This document shows, one piece after another, positions 25,775 through 36,055 of a stretch of DNA of 64,000 bases; the stretch's first letter is position 1, and each line of letters starts with the position of its first letter. Under the pieces are notes generated by a model, which made no database searches, was not told where the DNA came from, and was given only the letters and a program-made list of their open reading frames with translations. A program made the translations under genes and the position numbers. The DNA lies in the NCBI GenBank assembly GCA_031761405.1, contig JASEVX010000011.1, forward strand, positions 19,630,959 through 19,694,958. Direction: 5' to 3'. The DNA is from Serripes groenlandicus. Taxonomy: Eukaryota > Mollusca > Bivalvia > Cardiida > Cardiidae.

Positions 25775-26330
25775 TTGACCCTTTCCCACATTAAACTGAT
25801 TTGCAGCAGACGACTTCGAAAATATCTAGGCAAAAAAATGGGAAATCTCTTAAAATGAAAGAATAATTATCATGCTTGCCTAAAAAAAATTAAGGAATCT
25901 ATTAGTTGCCACTTCATCCAAAGTTAGTGCTCTATCTGCTCTATCTGTTTTGTTTTGTCCTGGCTATTTCTCAGCCACTGATTTGAATTCAAGGAAACTA
26001 AGGGAAGCTTCACCAACATAATGGGCATATTATCAACAAGCTCTTGTTAGATTTAATGGACCTTTGAATTCATACAAGGAACATTTCTACCAAATTATTT
26101 GAAAATCGGCCAACAAATTTTGGTGGAGAAGATTTTTTCAACTTTTTTCTTTCGGTTGTCATGAAACCGCTTTCAGCCAGTGGAGCTAAAAAGGCTGATG
26201 AGAAACAATTTCGCCTTTTTCCATTATTATCAAATCTCTTCAATAATTATAAATTTCATTTATAAACATTTTCAATATTTCTCGGTAGCGAAGTCGTCTG
26301 CAGTACATTAGTTGCATAGCGTTGAGGGTT
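25775..26330. mobile_element. P-MITE remnants around other repeat sequence
   Basis: 25775-25875 (ACCCTTTCCCACATTAAACT ... GGGAAATCTCT) and 26195-26330 (GCTGATGAGAAACAATTTCG ... GAAGTCGTCTGCAGTACATT) look like the outer parts of an interrupted copy. Confidence 0.5.
26040..26195 (-). mobile_element. HINE-A-like fragment, minus orientation
   Basis: ATTATTTGAAAATCGGCCAA ... GGAGAAGATTTTTT...CTTTCGGTTGTCATG then CTTTCAGCCAGTGGAGCTAA, the reverse complement of the 17011 element's start region. Apparently inside a broken P-MITE (25775 and 26195 onward). Confidence 0.5.
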
Positions 26331-26344
26331 GATATGATGACAAT

Positions 26345-26545
26345 AGAAAGCTGTTTAGAAGCCACTATAGCCCATTCTTTTAAAATGTTGGCCATTGATC
26401 AAGCACTGATGGTTTGAATCCTTCCTTAGCCATTTTACCTTCTGACAAGCGTCATTGGTCTTACACCGTTGGGCCTGTAAGTCTATGTTGGACAGTAGCA
26501 AATCAACTTGGAAGAGGTTTAGCTCTTACAACTAGCAATGCAAGT
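26345..26545 (+). mobile_element. SINE family 1, old relic
   Basis: ACTATAGCCCATTCTTTTAA ... GATGGTTTGAATCCTTCCTT ... GACAAGCGTCATTGGTCTTA. Head and middle only. Confidence 0.5.
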
Positions 26546-26620
26546 AAATTCTAATCAGATGGGAGAAAAGGACAGTCATGGTTCTCCTAATTATTCATTT
26601 GTGCCATAGATAAAGTAACA

Positions 26621-26836
26621 TTAACCCTTTCCCATGTACAGGCGCTTTCTGACGCCTCTGCAGCAGACATCTTTTGAAAACATTGAGGCCACTAGAGATA
26701 TTGCTCATTAGGAGCGATTTTTCGCTTTGCAACAATGTCTATAATTGTTCTTTCATTTATACAGAGTTTGTCATATTTTTGACTTAAGTGTTTCCTAAGT
26801 TGTCTGCTGCAGATTTGTTGTTGGAAAGTTGGTTAA
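26621..26836 (+). mobile_element. P-MITE, diverged
   Basis: TTAACCCTTTCCCATGTACA to TTGGAAAGTTGGTTAA. Confidence 0.82.
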
Positions 26837-26956
26837 GTATGCCACCACTTTCGGAGGGGTGTCAATCCAGGGTTGTCTTTTTATAAGTCGGCATGTCTGG
26901 CTTGTACTTGTGTGGGATACATATCTCTAAAAGATAATAACCAATAGTCATGATTC

Positions 26957-27150
26957 TCAATCCTTTCCCACATACAAAAACTTGCAGCAGACGACTTTAA
27001 AGACATTTACACAAACATATGGGAAATATCTTGAAATGAAACTTTCAAATATAGTTGTAAACATTGTGGCATTTTCTTCTTTTGTCACTATTTTTTCAAA
27101 AGGCGTATGCTGCAGATGGGTCAGAATGCTTCTATATGTGGGAAATGATC
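26957..27150 (-). mobile_element. P-MITE, diverged, centre lost
   Basis: TCAATCCTTTCCCACATACA to TATATGTGGGAAATGATCAA. Confidence 0.75.
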
Positions 27151-27259
27151 AATAGGAATGTTGGTAGTTTTATGGATTGGTCCTTTGGGTGTCCCATGTG
27201 ATATGTCCCACATGTAATTTGGCAAAATAAGGGGAAGTAGATGTCCATGAGGGAAATTA

Positions 27260-27490
27260 TTAACCCTTTCCCACATACAATAAATCTGCAGCAGACGACT
27301 TAGAAAAAACATTGGCAAAATTATGGGAAATCTCCATAAATGAAGGTATACAATTACTGAAAAAAGTTGAAAACATTGTGGCAAAAGGAGAAATTGCTGG
27401 TTTAGATAAATTTCTCGTTTTGTCACAATGTTTTCAAAAGTTGTCTGCTGCAGAGGTGTCAAAAAGCATCTATAAGTGGGAAAGGGTTAA
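27260..27490 (-). mobile_element. P-MITE, full length
   Basis: TTAACCCTTTCCCACATACA to AAGTGGGAAAGGGTTAA; centre mutated (TGCTGGTTTAGATAAATT). Confidence 0.88.
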
Positions 27491-27582
27491 ACAAAGCAAT
27501 ATGTATGGGCCGTGATCCAGGAAAACAATCCTTAGGGTATTTTTGACAAGTGTAGATAAAGATCCAGGTAATCAGCGAACAC

Positions 27583-27829
27583 TTCCCCACATTCAAAAAT
27601 TCTGCAGCAGATGACTTTGTAAACATTGAGTCAAACAGCAGACGACTTTGTAAATATTGAGTAAAACATATGGAATATCTCTACAAATGAAAGGTTGAAC
27701 AGTTGAATATTTTCGGGGCAAATGGAGAAATCGCCTGTCATGAACAATATCTCCTTTTGTGACAATGTTCTCAAAAGTCGTCCGTTGCAAATGCGTCAAA
27801 AAATGTTTTTACAAGTGGGAAAGTGTTAA
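27583..27829 (-). mobile_element. P-MITE with internal 40-base duplication
   Basis: CAGCAGATGACTTTGTAAAC then ATTGAGTCAAA occurs twice in a row (27605, 27645); right end AAGTGGGAAAGTGTTAA. Confidence 0.78.
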
Positions 27830-28967
27830 TGATGGACAATAGTTGTCTGAGGTGTCTTAAAACCTTCTAATAACTAATACATAATTATCTCCCTTTGCCG
27901 GCCATTTTGATAGGCAAATATGATGAGCATGTATAGAGTATATTAAAAAAAAAGAAAGTGATAATTAGGAAAACACCAAGGAATTTGAGTTTGACAACCA
28001 TATTTTGCTGATGCCTTTGTATGATCTGATTATATCAACTTCTTGATTTAATTTTTTGTTTGCCACATGTCAATTGTTCAATTAAATTATATTTGATACG
28101 TTTCTATTCAACATATAGTAAATTTGCCAATCAAAATGGCTGCCAGGGGAGATAACTATTGTAGTTCTGGGAACTATGTATTGGTAAACAGTGCAGAGCC
28201 GTATCAACCTGTGCAGATGATCTGGATCTTCACTGGTAGTTATGGTATGTTTTTCGTTAGAGCTGGGCTCAATTGTTGAATTAGGAAAAGAAGGACAAGG
28301 AGCTGTTTTTCGGCACAGATTAAGTAATCAGATGTGTTTATGATGTAATTTTTATTTTGTTATTAGTATTTATGTATTACTGTTTTTATGATACTTATTT
28401 TGTGCTGGCATAGTCATAAAGTATGTTCCTCGATAAGTGGTTTTTATTTTATCAAAAGAAAATGTCCTAAGCATGTATCCAGTTGACCAATGAAAAGCTG
28501 CATACTCATTACCCAGGCCTTTTCATACTTATATTGTATTAAACGTATACATAATAGCCTGGGTACCGAGGATGGAAAAGCTGATGCTAGTACATTTTGT
28601 TACAAGAATACAGTTTGTAATATTTTGCCTCAAATTTTGCCACACTAATTTCAACTCAATAATAACACTACCATCTTCAGATGGACATTCAAAAGGCATC
28701 TGATGGCTATTTTCTCAAGAGCTCAATGGGATTTACCATGGAAATACAGGGGAACCTGTGTATAAAGACCACACATGGGAACACAACAATCTGGTCTTTG
28801 TTCACAGGTGGTCTTTAATTACAGGGTCACTTATGCAGAAAATGAGTAATTGGGAAACTAAATGTGAAGTTGCTATAAACAGGGAATCGCATTTCCAATG
28901 TGGCCTTTAGCACACAGGTTTGACTTAAGTCATAAATAATACAGAAATAATGCAAAATTAAAGGCTT

Positions 28968-29177
28968 AAAACCTTTCCCATATACAAAAAAAAATGCAGC
29001 AGACGACTTTGAAAACATTTGAGCAATGCTTTCGAAAATATCTTGAATTGTAAATGTATAAAATCACCAGAAGCTATTGAAAACATTGTGGCAAAAGGAG
29101 AATTTGCTCATTATGAGCAATTCCTGCTTTTGCCACAATGTTTACAAAAGTTGTCTGCCGCAGGTGGGAATAGGTTA
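28968..29177 (-). mobile_element. P-MITE, right arm shortened
   Basis: TTAAAACCTTTCCCATATAC to GGTGGGAATAGGTTAA; centre TTTGCTCATTATGAGCAATT. Confidence 0.82.
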
Positions 29178-29179
29178 AA

Positions 29180-31980
29180 ACCCTGGTAAGTAGAATGAAG
29201 GCTATCATTTCGTGGTGCATCTCAAATGTAAACAAACTTAAATTGATTCACTCATTGCCGTTCACTCATCAACATGTTTACAATAAGTGATTTCAGCTTA
29301 AAAAATGCTAGATATTTGTTTGTTATATAAAAATGAAATAAGTACATCATCGTGTTTATTTATTTATTTATTAATTGAGCCCGCATTCATCAACCACTCT
29401 AATGTCAGTATGACGATTAGCTATGCTATGCTTAAGTCTAATAAACTGTTCTGTATTCTGTATAGGTTACACTACACCAATCATATCCAACAATCTGTCT
29501 TCTCCGGTTTCACTCAATAACTTTTATCGATATTTCACCTAATCGATCGCCGGAGTTTTTTATCTTTCGGCAGTTTACGAAGATAACCGACGCAATTCGT
29601 AGGGGTCGTAAATCATAAATCATCAGGATAATTCAAACGGATTTAGCAGTTTTAATCTTGGTAGGTTAACGGTTTTATTATAGGGATATGCTATATTTAA
29701 ACGAGCATAGCAAAATTTGTGTTTTACGTTTTAATATAAAATCAAGTTTAAAATTGATTTTTCATAAAAAAAATAACCATTAATTTAATTAAAAAAAAGC
29801 CGAATCATGAATTTATAATAAAGTGTTTAATTAAAAAGTATAATCCGAGCAGTTATACTTTGGTCATTAAAAAACAAAGAGATTCACTTAGGGCTGACTT
29901 CAACCACCAATATAAAACTGAAAGTCGCTATATATATATATAAAAAAAAAAAATCAAAAATGATAATGTAAGATTTTTAACTTCTCAGCTTAATATGCAG
30001 ATTTTAGCTATTTTGTATACGAAGATCAGAACCCATACTTCATAAGTTTGAAAATAAATTCAATCCAACCTGTATCAAAATAAACAATACAGAAAATCCA
30101 TTATTCAGAAATGATATTAAATATTTTCATGAAGCTGATAACAATAATAATAAATATTATGTCGTAACTTTTAATTTAACACAAGTACATCTATTTTAAG
30201 TTACGCTGATAATAACAAATGGCAGAAAATGTCAATCCTGGTTTTTATGACCCAATTAACTTATAAAACGCCCGAGGCAGTGTCTATTAGAGCATTACAG
30301 ATTAACCTGAATACACACATTTGACACTTATAATAATACATTAAAATTGAGATGATGTTTTGAAAAACAGCATTAAAAATAAAAACGGTATCCATTGAGA
30401 GTTCTCATAAACAGTATTAAAAAAAAGAAAATACATTTTGTAGTTTTAATTAACTTGGGTAGAAATAATAGTGTGTTAATAACAAAAGGGTTATCTTAAT
30501 AACACAAATTGTGTTTCCTTAATTCTTTTCACATTTTATATAAAAATTACAAGAAGCTGGCATATTTTTATTGCAAAAAGGTAGCAATTAAAATGTTTTT
30601 ATTTGTATATTATGAAAACAGTTTTTATAATATCAGGAATAGTGTATACTGCATTTCCGTTTGCACAGAAATATTGTCAACATACATTAACACTTTGTGA
30701 ACAATAAAGTGTATTAATCTAAGATGATTTTAGTAAAGTTAATAACATTTGTGTAGATTACATGATTTTTTGTTTTTGTTTTTTATTACGCATCAAACGT
30801 ATGTATTTAACAGTTTTTGGTCAGTATTATTTCCATAACCAACATCGGATAATCAATCCTAGTGAGATTGACAACGTATCATGTATACTTATTTTTCGCT
30901 GATACTCAAAATGAATTATTATTCCTATTCTTTTAACACATTTAAATATGACAAATACATAATTGGCCTTATAGGTAATATTTATGTCAACGGCGGGCTA
31001 TTATTTAATAATATTCCTATTGTTATTGCGCGAGGATAAAAACTATTTGATTAAACTCTTAATTCAATCCTTAATTATCCAGATATTTAAAACCTGCCCT
31101 GAAGGAGTAAGATTTTATTGCCCTGCAATAAAACATCGAAGTCATAAAACCAGTAGCGGTGAAATCCGATTAACTTCGTAAGTTTCCGCTACTGTTTGAC
31201 GGACTCCACCGAACACAAAAAATACTTACATGTTGTTTGACAAAAGCATTAATTCCCCCGCCTAAATTTTTCATAATTTCATAAAAAATAATATCCTTCT
31301 TTAAACAGATGAATATACTTTACGAATGTGAATGCGAACTTATAAAAAGTTTAAAGGAAAACAAGTTATAACTAATTAACCAACGAAATTTGATGGCAAT
31401 TTCTGTGTAATTATCAAAAATCATATGTAATTCAATAGGAATATAGGGTCACCTAATGTTTATATAAATTCCCCCACCTAAATTTTATTTCTAATTAAAA
31501 CAAATTACATATTTGAAATCGAGAGATTTTGTTCTTCCCAAATATGAATGCGAACTTAAAATATAATAAACATTAATAAAGTTATGCCCACATTTGTTAC
31601 ACTGCCCTTCTTATTTCTATATAGCCGATTATTGATTTTTGACTGATCGGTAGAAGACAAATTGTTGCATATGAAAAAATTCTTCTTTGATTCCATGTAA
31701 CTCGACCAGTTTCAGTCCTCGATTGTCACACTTTCTAAGCGTTTCTCATGTAGAACACCATATGTCATTGAAAAGAGTTACCTCCTAGCTTTAAAAAAAA
31801 TCCAAAGAAAATGTGGGGACATGCATTATGCAAGAAAGAACTCACCAGGCGAAAATGGTAACCCGTCATTTTGGACCAAATCGGGCTCGGACAAAACCGG
31901 TGTTTAGCATTCTCTACTTTCACTAATCTCGGAATTGCTCTGATACCATTGGTGTCAGGATTAATATGAGTTATAGTACC
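29180..31980. other. AT-rich stretch, no gene seen
   Basis: Only short frames and A/T runs. No exon with family resemblance, tRNA or clear repeat was recognised. Confidence 0.6.
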
Positions 31981-31984
31981 GGTA

Positions 31985-32246
31985 AGTATACCCCTTCGAA
32001 GAAGAGGCGGGTATATAGGAGTCACGGTGTCGGGCTGGCTGTTTGTCGGTCGGAAGCCATATTTTGTCCGGCCTATTCAATTAAATTTTACATGAAGCGT
32101 CTATACCAAGAGGAGATGTGCATATCCTAAAGGGGTTACAATTGCATTTTATTTTACAGAGTTATGTCCCTTTTACCTATTAGGTTATGGTGTAGGTCAA
32201 GGTGCTGTTTAGGGGGTATTTATCATCTTCAGTGATAGTTCTAGTT
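31985..32246 (+). mobile_element. HINE-B-like element
   Basis: TATACCCCTTCGAAGAAGAG then GCGGGTATATAGGAGTCACG; 3' end GGGGTATTTATCATCTTCAG then TGATAGTTCTAGTT. Clearly the same family as 14334-14616. Confidence 0.65.
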
Positions 32247-32469
32247 TAACCAGGAAACGCCGTGATATAACTAATGTACTGTTGAAAGCGCTGCAATTAA
32301 CCATTCAAACCAGAATCAGGAATAAGGGTTTTTAAAACAATATTCCGTTGAAAAAAAGCCTATGGCATGTATATTCAGATGGGTTCATAGTGAATATGGC
32401 CCGGTCATGTTATTTGATCGCCCGTATTGAAGGATGATTATAATATATTGGTCCAGGATCATTTTCCGT

Positions 32470-32675
32470 CGGGGAATCCGCGGTAGCCGAATGGTGAGCA
32501 TCGGTGACTAGGAACCAGGTTAGATCCCCGGTCATGGTTGTATACACTTGTACAAGGCACATTTCCTAGCCTAGTACTGGTTCGTTTACCCAGGGATCAT
32601 GAATAAGTGAACTGTCGACGCGATATAACTGAACTAATTTAGAAAAGCGGATTAAAACCCAGATCAAACAACAAA
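32470..32675 (+). mobile_element. tRNA-derived SINE family 3, full length
   Basis: Head GGAATCCGCGGTAGCCGAAT ... CAGGTTAGATCCCCGGTCAT, then CATTTCCTAGCCTAGTACTG, CCAGGGATCATGAATAAGTG and a TTAAAACCCAGATCAAACAA tail. Confidence 0.8.
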
Positions 32676-33029
32676 CATCATTGTATTTCCGTCGTCAACC
32701 TTAAGCTCCTTCTAAAACCACTGGCTGTAAGTTGATGAAACTTGGCAAGGGTGTTATTTATATAGTCACTTTTCAATGTGTTTAATTAATTTCACTCAGT
32801 GAACATCTCTAATTGCCATGCCAACTAAACTGACACTACTTAAAAAATCTTTTACCGATTTCTAAATAATTTCACTAAAGCGTTTCGTGTGTGAACCTAT
32901 ACTAAGTTTGTTCGAACTATTGGTATCCGTGAATAAAGTTGCCGCCAGGAGGTTGGATAAATATAGTCAAAAGTTAAAGCATCTTCACATTTGACCGGAA
33001 TTATTTGTTAGAAATGTGCATTGGATGAC

Positions 33030-33400
33030 TTTCTCAGTTAGGTTATCAGGGCCACATTGACCCTTTTGTTGAAAATACCGTCTTCTGAAATGTTCTTTGG
33101 GTCTCTTAGGTGATCGATTTAGGGTCATATTTACCCTCTTGTTACAAAGAACGTCTTCATAAATGTTTCTTGGGCGATCCTCCCAGGTGATCGAATTATA
33201 GTCATAGTTGCTCTCTTGTTGAAAAGACCCGTCTTCAGAAACGTTCAATGGGTGACCCTCTCAGTTAGGTGATCGATTTAGGGCAACAATGGCCCTTTTG
33301 TTAAAAAGACCGTCTACAGAAATGTTCCGTGGGTGACCACCCTCTCAGATGATCGATTTAGGGCCACATTGGCCCATTTGTTAAAAAGACTTCCATCAGA
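33030..33400 (+). repeat. About 80-bp tandem repeat, 4-5 diverged units
   Basis: GGTGATCGATTTAGGG recurs at 33112, 33189 (variant), 33271 and 33351, each followed by a TTGACCC/TGGCCC...TTTTGTT segment and GTCTTCAGAAATGTT. Resembles the internal monomers of the AGCTCACC element family. Confidence 0.7.
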
Positions 33401-33409
33401 ATCTCAGAG

Positions 33410-34170
33410 AGGAAATGGTATTTAAGTATGAGATTGTTTTGGGGCAACATCACATGAAAAACGATCCTCAAGAGAAAGCGACCAGCTAAGATCCAGGTCA
33501 GCCAACAGTTTTATCAGAATCTTTCCTGCTGGGCATATAGTCTGGTACCTTGCGCACTATATAGTATGTTAGTACGTCTCGCATGAACACACACTGGCGT
33601 CTAGATTGGAACTCTACAGCGGACAAATATTACTTTGTTCTTGGAATCAATACATACTAATGAAGCAAACTACTTTCGGAGTTGAAAAGATTGCTTCAGT
33701 TTGGTCCACAAAAAGTTTCAATATACAACTGGTCTCCGTTTACTCTACAGCGGACCAATACAACTTTATTCTTGGAATAAATACATGAATCAAAGTACTG
33801 CGATCGTTTAAGATGAGAGTACGTGTCGCTAAAGGTAAGAAAATACATTTCAGTTTAAGTAAATAGGAACTGATAGCGAATGCATACCATACCATACCAT
33901 ACAGGATTTGTGTTCTGGTTTGATAATAAAAGTGGACTGTTCTAATAATATATCACACCTCATGCTGGTTGACATAATAATGTATTGACAAGTACACAAA
34001 TAGCCAGAAAACATGCAAAACGTGTTGTTTAAAAAAAAGAAATATAGCCTTATATCTGATGTGTTAATCATGCATTTTATTGTAACAGTCATGTTATCTG
34101 GTATTAAACCAGTAAGGTTATATTCAACATGATACGATACAATCTGTACTTATATTATCAACAGCAATTT
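33410..34170. other. Non-coding stretch with one local duplication
   Basis: CTCTACAGCGGACAAATA ... TTCTTGGAATCAATACAT (33611-33657) recurs as CTCTACAGCGGACCAATA ... TTCTTGGAATAAATACAT (33742-33786). No exon recognised. Confidence 0.5.
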
Positions 34171-34319
34171 CAAAACCTATTTCGTCGCTATTGTAGAGTT
34201 ATCCATGCCTTGGACTATTGTCGCCATCATAATTGTAGGCGGCGTTGTCGTCCTCATAGCTGTAGGTGGCGCTGTCGACATTCTATTTCCGGTCAATACT
34301 TGTAGTGTGTGTCCGGTAA

Positions 34320-34448
34320 CAACAGGTGGCCTCGTCGTTATTGTGGCAGTTGGCGTCGTTGTTGTGGCAGTTGGCGTCGTTATTGTGGCAGTTGGCGTCG
34401 TTGTTGTGGCGGTTGACGTCGTTGTTGTGACGGCTGGCGTCGCGGCTA
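34320..34448. repeat. 21-bp repeat with Thr-rich / Val-rich frames
   Basis: Five or more units of GTTGTTGTGGCAGTTGGCGTC type. The minus strand reads as TPTATTT-like and the plus strand as VAVGVVV-like. No supporting exon structure on either strand. Confidence 0.75.
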
Positions 34449-34530
34449 GAAGGTAATACATATAACACATCTGTATTTGATTATTGTGCTGTGGATGTAA
34501 GGAATCATTTTCTGGATATGTTTAAATATA

Positions 34531-34775
34531 TTGATTGATTGTGTTTAACGTCGTTTTTAAACAATTTTTTTTTTCATTCATACCAAGGCGGCAAGTTCAC
34601 CTACGCATGTGTTTCCTGACTATCTCACACCAGTACTCCATATAACAGTCCTTCCAAACAACTGGCTGCTTTTCCACCTAGACTGTTAGCCCATTGGTTT
34701 TAAGACGAATGGCGCTTGTCACAGTGACCTTTGTGAAACGTCGGAAAGAATGTAGGTCGAGCTTGGGTTCGAACG
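34531..34775 (-). mobile_element. SINE family 1, minus orientation, head truncated
   Basis: Inverse (CAAT) tail TTGATTGATTG, then GGCGGCAAGTTCACCTACGC, CACACCAGTACTCCATATAA and CAACTGGCTGCTTTTCCACC; stops at the B box (GGGTTCGAAC). Confidence 0.85.
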
Positions 34776-34821
34776 TATATTAAATAAAATAGTCCTCATT
34801 ATTTATACCAATCTCATTTAA

Positions 34822-35032
34822 TTCTTTCAGCGCCAATGGCAATATTGAGGATTTTGCAAACAATACAGATTCAGGTGAGTCAGCTCGTAACGAGCTGTCT
34901 CACATGAAATCAGCATTGTTTGCCTTTACAGTTATAAACATAATCCAAACTATTATTAAAAGAGAAATGAAGTCGCTCGATTTTAAACACGGAAGAGTCT
35001 ACTTTAAACAAATCGGCGCTGAAAGAGTTAAA
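34822..35032. mobile_element. S-MITE copy 1 (TCTTTCAGCGCC ends)
   Basis: Ends TAATTCTTTCAGCGCC and, inverted, GGCGCTGAAAGAGTTA. Inner palindrome 34853-34926 (GATTCAGGTGAGTCAGCTCG ... CGAGCTGTCTCAC). Contains splice-like signals that mimic an exon. Confidence 0.7.
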
Positions 35033-35233
35033 CAGACCCCATACAGGTCGGCTCAGATTAACCTTAGCGTCAGTCAATCAAAATGGCGATTACAAAATCG
35101 TTCGGTAAGATAACCAGTATACATAAACGAGATAGAGAAGCGGTGATTGGCGAGTTTTCAGTTTGTATAAAACCGTGCGTTGGTTGTATCGTGCGATTTC
35201 ATTGTGTGGAAAAAAAAAACGATCATGTCGAGT

Positions 35234-35475
35234 GCTTGGCGTGAAACGGTTGTAACTAAAACCTATTTTGAAAACCCTGGTTTAGAAGCAATTTTGACCC
35301 CTTTGTAAACAATGCAAATTTAGGTGCCATTGCTCAGAACGAGCAATGGCACCTAAATTTCAATTGTTTATCAAGAAAAATGATTTAACGGTTATAAAGA
35401 CTTTATGGCGAGGTGATTAACCTTGGTATAAAAATACCAATTTTAGTAACAACCATTTCACGCCAAGCCCTCGAT
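35234..35475. mobile_element. Q-MITE copy 1 (CGAGGGCTTGG ends), palindromic, 4-bp TSD
   Basis: Ends CGAGTGCTTGGCGTGAAACG and, inverted, TTTCACGCCAAGCCCTCG. Flanked by ATGT on both sides. The centre is a perfect palindrome around TGCCATTGCTCAGAACGAGC. Confidence 0.85.
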
Positions 35476-35828
35476 GTACTCGTGAGTATTCACCTAAGTA
35501 TATGGGGTCATTCCGAGACGACCTAGTATGCGGTGTCGTCAGATCCAATAAACGTACAGCGAAGTATTCTTGTCTGATTTAAATGAGATTGGATTTTTTT
35601 ATGAGACGAGAACTTGCTTGTTAAAATCTTGATCAATACTTTGAACGTCTTTGGGAACAAAAACACTTGAAAATTACTAATAACTTGTAGATATCGTTAT
35701 ATGTTAGTGTTAGGATCACTTTGATCAATTGGTCACATGATTAAAGGATAAGACAACAATATAGACTCAGATAGGAGTGCATGTAAGGGTAAAATTGCAG
35801 ACTTCATTTTGGTTTATTAAAAATCTAA

Positions 35829-36055
35829 TCATATCTTGGAATTAGGGAATTTCCTCTTAATGGAGTTCCACTGAATATACAAGTTGTTCTCACCATATTT
35901 ACAGACCCAACCATGTTTTTCAGAAGAAAACAAAAATCCGGTACACGGGTAATCGTGCCATTTGCCGTCTGACCCCTGCATTACGACACAGTCTTCGAAG
36001 GTACCCAGCAGGCCTGGCTGACTTGGTGCCCAGTTTTTGAAGTCAAGTGGAATCC
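35829..36055 (-). CDS. C-type lectin exon 4: end of CTLD and stop
   Basis: Acceptor CATTACAG on the minus strand. Encodes IPLDFKNWAPSQPG, FEDCVVMQGSDGKWHDYPC, HGWVCKYGENN, then a basic tail ending PNSKI and TGA. Three of the six CTLD cysteines are here. Confidence 0.92.

Noticed and set aside
34177..34470. Thr-rich mucin-like frame on the minus strand
   Set aside because: Explained by the 21-bp repeat; no signal peptide, exon partners or second domain.
34196..34897. Plus-strand exon pair encoding a Val-rich membrane segment followed by a polar tail with a gtgagt donor
   Set aside because: The hydrophobic run is a 21-bp simple repeat, and the second exon with its donor lies in an S-MITE palindrome.
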